NCBI GenBank assembly: GCA_022865545.1
Contig: JALHTA010000301.1
Location: 1 to 5,730 of the forward strand
Length of the DNA stretch: 5,730 bases
Direction: 5' to 3'
Source: Actinomycetota bacterium
GTDB lineage: Bacteria > Actinomycetota > Humimicrobiia > Humimicrobiales > Humimicrobiaceae
Shown: positions 1-4,737 of the stretch, in pieces
How positions within the stretch are numbered: position 1 is the first letter of the stretch
Layout: the number at the start of each line of letters is the position of its first letter
The notes under the pieces: model-generated
Told to the model about the DNA's origin: nothing
The model's input: the letters and a program-made list of their open reading frames with translations, nothing else
The model's database searches: none
Program-made: the position numbers and the translations under genes

Positions 1-25
1 ATCAACCAGACTCTGCCACCTCTCC
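1..25 (-). tRNA. tRNA-Ser, 5' part only (cut by the window edge)
   Basis: On the minus strand these bases begin GGAGAGGTGGCAGAG and continue TCTGGTTGAT. This fits the 5' end of a bacterial serine tRNA: a 7-base acceptor strand GGAGAGG, T8, G9, the D-stem strand GCAG, then A14, G15 and a D-loop with the conserved GG pair and A21. Leucine tRNAs usually start GC and tyrosine tRNAs differ at positions 8-13, so Ser is the best reading. The anticodon, variable arm and 3' end lie outside the window, so the isoacceptor is unknown. It lies 93 nt downstream of serS in the same direction, so the enzyme gene sits next to a cognate tRNA gene. Confidence 0.8.
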
Positions 26-43
26 TGAAGACAGCAATGTCAA

Positions 44-71
44 ATTATAGCATAAAAAAATAATTATTAAA
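44..71 (-). promoter_or_regulatory. Candidate promoter for tRNA-Ser (extended -10)
   Basis: On the minus strand TGC-TATAAT lies at 52-44: a perfect -10 hexamer with the TGn extended element. A weak -35 match (TTTAAT, 71-66) stands 16 bp upstream. Transcription would start near position 37, about 12 nt before the mature tRNA 5' end at 25. This suggests the tRNA can be transcribed independently of serS. The call rests on consensus matching only. Confidence 0.55.
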
Positions 72-118
72 TAGGATTATGAAACAGAAGAAGAGCGTTT
101 AAATGTGTGTAAATCAGG

Positions 119-1387
119 CTATTTATTCTCCCTGGTGATCTTATTCATACCGCCCATATATGGCACCAGAACATCAGGGATCGTAATGCTTCCATCTTCA
201 TTCTGGTAATTCTCATATATTGCTATTAGTGTACGTCCCACAGCACATGCAGTAGAATTCATGGTGTGGACAAGGTCCTTTTTCTTTCCATCCTTAAACT
301 TTATGTTTAATCTCCTTGACTGGAATTCAGTATCATGGCTGCAGGATGCCAGCTCCCTGTAATTTTTCTGTCCCGGGAGCCAGGCTTCCAGATCATATTT
401 TTTGGCATTAGGGGTCCCTATATCACCTGTACACATATTCATCATCCTGTAGTGAAACCCGAGGCTTTTCATTATTTCCTCCAGTATATCCCTCAAAGAC
501 TCATATTCCTCCCAGGACTTGTCAGGATGTGAAAATATAAACATCTCGACCTTGTCAAATTGATGCACCCTGAACATTCCGCCCATATCTTTACCGTAAG
601 TGCCAGCTTCCCTCCTAAAGCATGTTGAAAATGCTGTATATTTTAGTGGAAGCTTGCTCGCATCAAGAGATTCTCCGCCATGGTATGCACATAGAGGCAC
701 TTCTGATGTTCCGATAAGATAAAGATCGTCTAGTTCAGTCTTATAATACTGGGATGCTTCCACCGGAAAGAACCCGGTTCCATACATTGCTTCCTCTCTT
801 ACAAGAGTTGGCGGGATGAGAGGCATAAATCCTTTTGCTACCAGGGTATTTAATACAAACTGGACAAGGGCAAATTCTAGCAGTACACCCTCATTTTTTA
901 TATATACAAAACGGGATCCTGAAACTTTTCTTGCCCTCTCTTCATCAAGGATATCAAGTTCTGTTCCAAGCTCAATATGGTTTTTAGGTTCAAAACCAAA
1001 TTCAGGCTTCTCCCCATTCACCGAATGAACCACATTACCGCTTTCATCCGGACCTACAGGTGTCGTCTCATGTGTCAGGTTAGGGTAAGCAGAAAAATGT
1101 ATCTTGTATTGTTTTTCGAGCTTCTCTAGCTTTTCCTCAAATTCTTTAAGGCCGGAATTGGTCTCCTTCATCTCCGCTATGACCCTACTTTTTTCCTCAC
1201 CTTTAAGAGTTGGTATTATTTTCGATGCTTCATTCTTTTTTGCCCGGAGCTCATCTACTTTATATGTTAACTTCCTCTTTTCACTGTCCAGGGAAATACC
1301 CTGGGAGGTGTCTATCTTCATACCTCTTTTCTTTATTTCAGTATTATAGATCTTTGGATCTTTTCTAAACAGCTCCATATCGATCAT
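119..1387 (-). CDS. serS: Seryl-tRNA synthetase
   Basis: Class II aminoacyl-tRNA synthetase that activates serine with ATP and loads it onto tRNA-Ser in the cytoplasm. The 422-residue length is normal for bacterial SerRS. Residues 1-105 hold the charged N-terminal helical arm (about 30-95, Lys/Glu-rich coiled coil) that contacts the long variable arm of tRNA-Ser. The catalytic core follows: a motif 1 region around GFMPLIPPTLV (186-196), TSEVPL (227-232), motif 2 FRREAG with R258/R259 and MFRVHQFDKVE (271-281), ELASCSHDTEFQSRRL (345-360), and motif 3 AVGRTLIAIYENYQ (382-395) with R385. All class II signatures are intact. The first ATG is chosen because GAGG (1399-1396) lies 8 nt upstream; an in-frame ATG three codons later would be 17 nt from it. 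The gene follows pheA by 56 bp with no promoter seen between them, and no T-box leader is present. It is followed by a tRNA-Ser gene. The product is certain. Confidence 0.98.
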   Translation of the reverse strand: MIDMELFRKDPKIYNTEIKKRGMKIDTSQGISLDSEKRKLTYKVDELRAKKNEASKIIPTLKGEEKSRVIAEMKETNSGLKEFEEKLEKLEKQYKIHFSAYPNLTHETTPVGPDESGNVVHSVNGEKPEFGFEPKNHIELGTELDILDEERARKVSGSRFVYIKNEGVLLEFALVQFVLNTLVAKGFMPLIPPTLVREEAMYGTGFFPVEASQYYKTELDDLYLIGTSEVPLCAYHGGESLDASKLPLKYTAFSTCFRREAGTYGKDMGGMFRVHQFDKVEMFIFSHPDKSWEEYESLRDILEEIMKSLGFHYRMMNMCTGDIGTPNAKKYDLEAWLPGQKNYRELASCSHDTEFQSRRLNIKFKDGKKKDLVHTMNSTACAVGRTLIAIYENYQNEDGSITIPDVLVPYMGGMNKITRENK

Positions 1388-1443
1388 AAACTATTCCTCT
1401 ATCCTATTTTTTCATCAAACGATTCTATGTCAGGGTATAAATA

Positions 1444-2286
1444 TTAGTTCCACCTTGGATATGAACCTAAAATTTTTACAAGATATACGGTTTTCCTTAG
1501 CACCTCAAGTGCCTCGAAGATTTCCTTGTCATGAAGATGTCCATCTATATCTATAAGGAATACATAGTCTCCAAGATTCTTTTTTGCCGGCCTTGATTCT
1601 AGCCTGGTAAGATTGATATTTCTTTCAGCAAATTCTTTCAATATGGTAAATAGGCTCCCCGGTCTGTCTTCTTTGAGAAAGCAGACTATTGAAGTCTTAT
1701 CCTTTCCTGTTTTTGGCTGGATGCTGCTTCCCAGGAAAACGAATCTTGTCTTGTTCTCCTTATTATCCTCTATGTCTTTTTCTATTACTTCCAAACCATA
1801 AAGTTTTGCAGCCATTTCTGTTCCAATCGCAGCGATACTATTATCTGTTTCTTGCAGCATCTTTATTGCTTCCGCAGTACTGTTTGCAGCTATTATCTCT
1901 GCACTTTTTAGATAAGTTGAAATAAAGTTTTTACATTGAGCCGTGGCATGCGGATGGGAGATTATTTTTTTTATCTTTGAGACTGCCAACTTTTCTTTCC
2001 CGATAAGACTGTGCCTTATTGGAATGGTTATCTCCCTTATTATCTTGGCCTCACTTTCAAAAGTTAAGAAATCCAGTGTTGTATTGACAGAACCCTCAAG
2101 TGAGTTCTCTATCGGTACTATGCCCTCGACTGCATCTCCTCTGTCAACACTCTTTATGACTTCCTGCATAGTGGCACATGGGATCTTTTCTATTTCATCC
2201 TTACTCTTAATATCACCAATATACTTGTCTAGTGCTTCTTCAGTAAACGTTCCCTGCGGACCCAGATATGCTATTTTTAATTTCAT
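1444..2286 (-). CDS. pheA: Prephenate dehydratase with C-terminal ACT domain
   Basis: Converts prephenate to phenylpyruvate, the committed step toward phenylalanine, in the cytoplasm. At 280 residues it is the stand-alone (monofunctional) form with no chorismate mutase domain. The catalytic domain spans about 3-185: GPQGTFTEEAL (9-19), PIENSLEGSV (58-67), HPHATAQC (111-118), STAEA (136-140), and the family's TRF active-site motif at 180-182. The ACT regulatory domain spans about 197-276. It has DRPGSL (207-212), corresponding to the usual GALV-type site, and ESRP (230-233), the other phenylalanine-binding motif. Feedback inhibition by phenylalanine is therefore expected. The start is the ATG at 2286; AGGG lies only 3 nt upstream, a rather short spacing, but the N-terminus MKLKIAYLGPQGTF fits the family. 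A candidate promoter lies in the 93-bp gap before it, and serS follows after 56 bp. Confidence 0.97.
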   Translation of the reverse strand: MKLKIAYLGPQGTFTEEALDKYIGDIKSKDEIEKIPCATMQEVIKSVDRGDAVEGIVPIENSLEGSVNTTLDFLTFESEAKIIREITIPIRHSLIGKEKLAVSKIKKIISHPHATAQCKNFISTYLKSAEIIAANSTAEAIKMLQETDNSIAAIGTEMAAKLYGLEVIEKDIEDNKENKTRFVFLGSSIQPKTGKDKTSIVCFLKEDRPGSLFTILKEFAERNINLTRLESRPAKKNLGDYVFLIDIDGHLHDKEIFEALEVLRKTVYLVKILGSYPRWN

Positions 2287-2324
2287 ATTCCCTATTTTTT
2301 TTAGTAATAATAATAATGTTTGAT

Positions 2325-2352
2325 ATTATACTTAAATAATAATCGATTAAAA
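2325..2352 (-). promoter_or_regulatory. Candidate promoter for pheA(-serS)
   Basis: On the minus strand a perfect TATAAT lies at 2330-2325. A weak -35 (TTTTAA, 2352-2347) stands 16 bp upstream. Transcription would start near 2318, giving a leader of about 32 nt. That is too short for a T-box or a peptide attenuator, and none is visible. The surrounding gap is very AT-rich, so a chance -10 match is possible. Confidence 0.4.
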
Positions 2353-2379
2353 GAGGGTAAAACGAATCCATATCCCCTT

Positions 2380-3324
2380 TTAAGGGAGGAAATTCTGTGG
2401 GTTATTTGGAACACCGTCTACAAGTACTTCATAATGCAGATGTGGTCCGGTGCTATTTCCGGTATTACCCATAGTAGCTATAACTTCACCTTTTTCAACT
2501 TCATCTCCAACTTCAACATTCATCTTGTAGAGATGGGCATAAACGGTGGAATATCCAAACCCATGGTAGATAACTATTTTTCTGCCATAACTTCCATGCC
2601 ATCCTGCATAGATCACTACTCCTGAAGCTGTTGCACTTATGGGAGTGCCGGTATTATTACCTATATCAAACCCCTTATGGTAATGACCATATCTTCTTTC
2701 ATTAAACCACCCAGTACTGGTTCCCCATGTGGGCCAGATGCTTGGTGTATGGTCCATCAGGTAAATATGGTCTTCCATATTCTGCTTATCCAGGGACAGT
2801 ACTTCTGATAAGGCCGGAGCTACTTCCAGGAGCTCGTCAAGCATGGCTTCAATATCATCCAATTCCTGTTCCTGGTCATCTATATAGTAATATATCTCAT
2901 TAGGATCCTGGTCAAGATCTACATCTGCTGAAAGGTCGGCAGTATAAACTGCGACTTCTTCGGCATATCCGCCCTTACCAGTTATATCCCTGACCATACG
3001 GTCCAGTTCTTCGACTTCCTTGAGATAATTTTCTAATATCTTTGTCTTGGTCTCTATTTCCTGAGTCTTCTTTTCAAGGTTTGCCATCTCCACTTCTTTA
3101 TACTGCATCTTATATTCCAGTCTCTGGATCTCTACCACTTTCTCGTCAAGTTTCTGCCGTGTAAGTACAAGATTGGAAAATAGTATAACACCAGAAGCAA
3201 TTATGATTATTGTGATGACAAAGATAGATCTCAGCACATTATGAGAGATCTTTAGTTTTCTAACCCTGGAGCTGGCATCAGACATTACCAGCAATGTAAA
3301 TGTTTTTTGTTTCTTTTCTTCCAT
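2380..3324 (-). CDS. Membrane-anchored M23 (LytM/lysostaphin-type) peptidase with coiled coil
   Basis: A predicted zinc endopeptidase of peptidoglycan cross-links, anchored in the cytoplasmic membrane and acting outside it. The order is: a short basic cytosolic segment (1-30, with TLLVMSDASSRVRKLKIS as in many family members), one membrane helix (about 31-53), a coiled coil (about 57-110), a strongly acidic linker (119-168), then the peptidase domain (about 195-314). Zinc ligands H216 and D220 (HKGFD), H264 (YAHL) and H295/H297 (PHLHYEV) are all present, so it looks catalytically competent rather than a degenerate EnvC/NlpD-type activator. The ATG is fixed by an in-frame TAA two codons upstream. 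No Shine-Dalgarno match precedes it; the leader is almost all A/T. It follows an unknown membrane protein by 141 bp and precedes pheA by 93 bp. The exact substrate bond cannot be read from the sequence. Confidence 0.93.
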   Translation of the reverse strand: MEEKKQKTFTLLVMSDASSRVRKLKISHNVLRSIFVITIIIIASGVILFSNLVLTRQKLDEKVVEIQRLEYKMQYKEVEMANLEKKTQEIETKTKILENYLKEVEELDRMVRDITGKGGYAEEVAVYTADLSADVDLDQDPNEIYYYIDDQEQELDDIEAMLDELLEVAPALSEVLSLDKQNMEDHIYLMDHTPSIWPTWGTSTGWFNERRYGHYHKGFDIGNNTGTPISATASGVVIYAGWHGSYGRKIVIYHGFGYSTVYAHLYKMNVEVGDEVEKGEVIATMGNTGNSTGPHLHYEVLVDGVPNNPQNFLP

Positions 3325-3350
3325 ATATTACAATATAAAAATGATATAAT

Positions 3351-3379
3351 ATTATAGCTGATTATACTGATATGGGAAA
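3351..3379 (-). promoter_or_regulatory. Candidate promoter for the M23 peptidase gene, with doubled -10
   Basis: Two perfect TATAAT hexamers occur on the minus strand, at 3366-3361 and 3356-3351, each preceded by TCAG or TCAGC, so a 10-bp unit is nearly repeated. The downstream copy has a weak -35 (TTTCCC, 3379-3374) at 17 bp; the other has no good -35. Starting from the downstream copy, the leader would be only about 20 nt of A/T-rich sequence before the ATG at 3324. Consensus evidence only. Confidence 0.45.
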
Positions 3380-3465
3380 CCCTTTATTTATACATACCTT
3401 TGTACATTTTAAGTTCTGGAATCAAGACCATGTATTATTTGAGGCAGGAATCTAAAAATAATCCC

Positions 3466-4491
3466 TTAATTTTCCATCATAAACTTTATTATCAGGGAAT
3501 TATTGGTCATAAGTACCTCACCAGGAACCGGACCAGCAGTAATCTCAATTTCACATTTTCTGCCGGGATAGGCAGTGAAACCAGAAAATGTCACTATTTC
3601 CTGATTTGAGGGATCTATGCTTGTTATAGTATAGCTTTTTTCATCAGCTACATTATCTTCAGACTTATAAGTCACGATAATATTTACATCCTTTTCAGTT
3701 ACATTGCCCTGATTCTCTATGCTTATCGCTATATTTATCTCAGCACCATTTGCCAGTATCCAGTAATCACCCTGTTCATTAAGGACCTCCGGGTCAAACT
3801 TTATGCTGTCGCCGACAACTGCTACTCCCCTTCTTTCCTGAAGCTTGGTAACAGCCTTTATCTCAGATATAAAGCCAAGTACATTTTGCGAACTTGTAAG
3901 ACTGCGGTCCTGAAGCACTGTTGAATCAATGATAGTGAGATTTCCTATTCCTATATTGTCTCCAGATTGCTTCAATTTATCCTGGAAATATAGGTAAAGT
4001 TCATCACTCATAAACATATATAGGAAGGTATTTGTTATCTGCGTAGTGGAAATATCAAGATCAAGATCATCCAGGGCATTGAAAAGTGCAGGTTTAAAGT
4101 CTTCATAGGACCTGTTTCTTGTATCAAATACCAGCTCAAGATAACCGTGGGAGACTTCAAAATCCTGGGGAGGATTGATCTCCTTGCTGTTTTCAAGTAT
4201 TATCCTGCTTTCCTCAATAATATCAAGCAGCTCCTTATCAAGTTCTTCCCTGGAAACCTCCTTTACCTTGTTAACCGTATTGAAAAAGTTATAAGAGATC
4301 TTATTGGATTGCTGTACGAGTACGGAAACAGAGTTAATATAATCAGAAATTGTAAGTCTTTGCTCCCCTGTAAGGTCCTTTCTGCCGATATCGCAGCTCC
4401 AGAGACCAGTGATCCAGCTGACTATAACAGCGGCAATGATAAACATTATGATTAAAGTTATGATTGATTCTTTTTTTCCCTTACGTTCCAC
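3466..4491 (-). CDS. Membrane-anchored protein of unknown function with extracytoplasmic Ig/CARDB-like domain
   Basis: I do not recognise a named family for the whole 341-residue protein. It has a basic start (MERKGKKES), one hydrophobic helix at about 10-31, and then no other membrane segment, so most of it should lie outside the membrane with the N-terminus inside. Residues 40-105 are helical and charged. Residues 106-190 include INPPQDFEVSHGYLEL, followed by more predicted helix. Residues 235-338 look like an all-beta domain of Ig/CARDB type: hydrophobic alternation through INIAISIENQGNVTEKDVNI, and the ending PGEVLMTNNSLIIKF, a pattern common in CARDB repeats. C33 follows the helix but there is no clear lipobox. 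Translation starts at GTG, with AAGGA 5 nt upstream. It is first in the minus-strand block, divergent from pepF and 141 bp before the M23 gene. A structural or partner role in the envelope is inference from position and topology. Confidence 0.85.
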   Translation of the reverse strand: MERKGKKESIITLIIMFIIAAVIVSWITGLWSCDIGRKDLTGEQRLTISDYINSVSVLVQQSNKISYNFFNTVNKVKEVSREELDKELLDIIEESRIILENSKEINPPQDFEVSHGYLELVFDTRNRSYEDFKPALFNALDDLDLDISTTQITNTFLYMFMSDELYLYFQDKLKQSGDNIGIGNLTIIDSTVLQDRSLTSSQNVLGFISEIKAVTKLQERRGVAVVGDSIKFDPEVLNEQGDYWILANGAEINIAISIENQGNVTEKDVNIIVTYKSEDNVADEKSYTITSIDPSNQEIVTFSGFTAYPGRKCEIEITAGPVPGEVLMTNNSLIIKFMMEN

Positions 4492-4496
4492 TAAGG

Positions 4497-4501
4497 TCCT
4501 T
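4497..4501 (-). promoter_or_regulatory. Ribosome binding site fixing the GTG start of the membrane protein
   Basis: AAGGA on the minus strand (4501-4497) is followed by 5 nt and then GTG (4491-4489). No ATG in frame is available before residue 16, which lies inside the membrane helix, so this site supports GTG as the true start. Confidence 0.7.
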
Positions 4502-4537
4502 CCCGGTTTAAGACCACAATAAATCTTTTATGATCTC

Positions 4538-4550
4538 CCCATACTATGGG
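4538..4550. repeat. 13-bp perfect inverted repeat, operator-like
   Basis: CCCATA-C-TATGGG is a perfect 6-bp inverted repeat around one central base. It lies just downstream of the minus-strand -10 at 4565-4560, covering roughly +3 to +15 of the expected transcript. A one-base centre makes it a poor hairpin but a plausible site for a dimeric DNA-binding protein. No regulator gene is present in the window to assign to it. Confidence 0.4.
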
Positions 4551-4559
4551 ATAAAAATT

Positions 4560-4588
4560 ATTATACAAATGAACAACTTAAAAAACAA
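4560..4588 (-). promoter_or_regulatory. Candidate promoter for the membrane protein/M23 block
   Basis: On the minus strand TTGTTT (4588-4583) and a perfect TATAAT (4565-4560) are separated by 17 bp. Transcription would start near 4553, giving a leader of about 60 nt that contains the 13-bp inverted repeat. It is one of the best-formed promoters in the window and faces away from the pepF promoter about 60 bp further right. Confidence 0.6.
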
Positions 4589-4647
4589 TCTTAGGAAATG
4601 GATTTTATCACTACCTTGCTCTTATTTTAAAAAAAGAAGAAGATATC

Positions 4648-4676
4648 TTTAATAAAACAGTATGAATATATATAAT
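4648..4676 (+). promoter_or_regulatory. Candidate promoter for pepF
   Basis: A perfect TATAAT at 4671-4676 has a weak -35 (TTTAAT, 4648-4653) 17 bp upstream. The expected transcript start is near 4683, giving a leader of about 55 nt that carries the AGGAGG site and stem-loop described separately. The region is AT-rich, so the hexamer match alone is only moderate evidence. Confidence 0.5.
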
Positions 4677-4700
4677 ATTATTTTTATGATAATTATGTCT

Positions 4701-4731
4701 GGGAGGAGGCTGGCTGACTGTCAGTTAGCTA
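4701..4731 (+). promoter_or_regulatory. Strong Shine-Dalgarno site plus stem-loop spacer upstream of pepF
   Basis: GGGAGGAGG (4701-4709, core AGGAGG 4704-4709) is the only good ribosome binding site before the ATG at 4738, but it ends 28 nt away. Between them, 4711-4719 pairs with 4723-4731 in nine base pairs (two G-U) around a three-base GTC loop. With the stem folded, only C4710 and TTACTT (4732-4737) remain, an effective gap of 7 nt, close to the usual optimum. The pairing and spacing are read directly; use in translation is inference. Comparable hairpin-compacted start sites are known, for example in phage T4 genes 25 and 38. Confidence 0.6.
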
Positions 4732-4737
4732 TTACTT

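Noticed and set aside
59..68. AATAATTATT palindrome followed on the minus strand by a T-run, possible terminator after serS.
   Set aside because: The stem would be all A-T with no room for a proper loop; too weak for an intrinsic terminator.
335..1349. Plus-strand ORFs of 65-81 codons opposite serS.
   Set aside because: They are antisense shadows of an unambiguous serS, with no ribosome sites and no recognisable domains.
2287..2379. T-box or attenuator leader for pheA.
   Set aside because: The gap is only 93 nt and AT-rich, with no T-box core sequence, no antiterminator stem and no Phe-rich leader peptide.
2374..2387. CCCCTTTTAAGGGA at the 3' end of the M23 gene as a terminator hairpin.
   Set aside because: Only about four to five base pairs with a very small loop, overlapping the stop codon, and without a following T-run on the minus strand.
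1613..2625. Plus-strand ORFs of 62-126 codons opposite pheA and the start of the M23 region.
   Set aside because: They are antisense to well-conserved genes, rich in Phe/Leu/Ser as expected from reverse reading, and have no family signature.
3325..3465. The 141-bp gap before the M23 gene as a small RNA or small gene.
   Set aside because: Apart from the doubled -10 only weak, mismatched stems are seen, and the plus-strand ORF that crosses it (3400-3609) runs antisense into the membrane-protein gene without a ribosome site.
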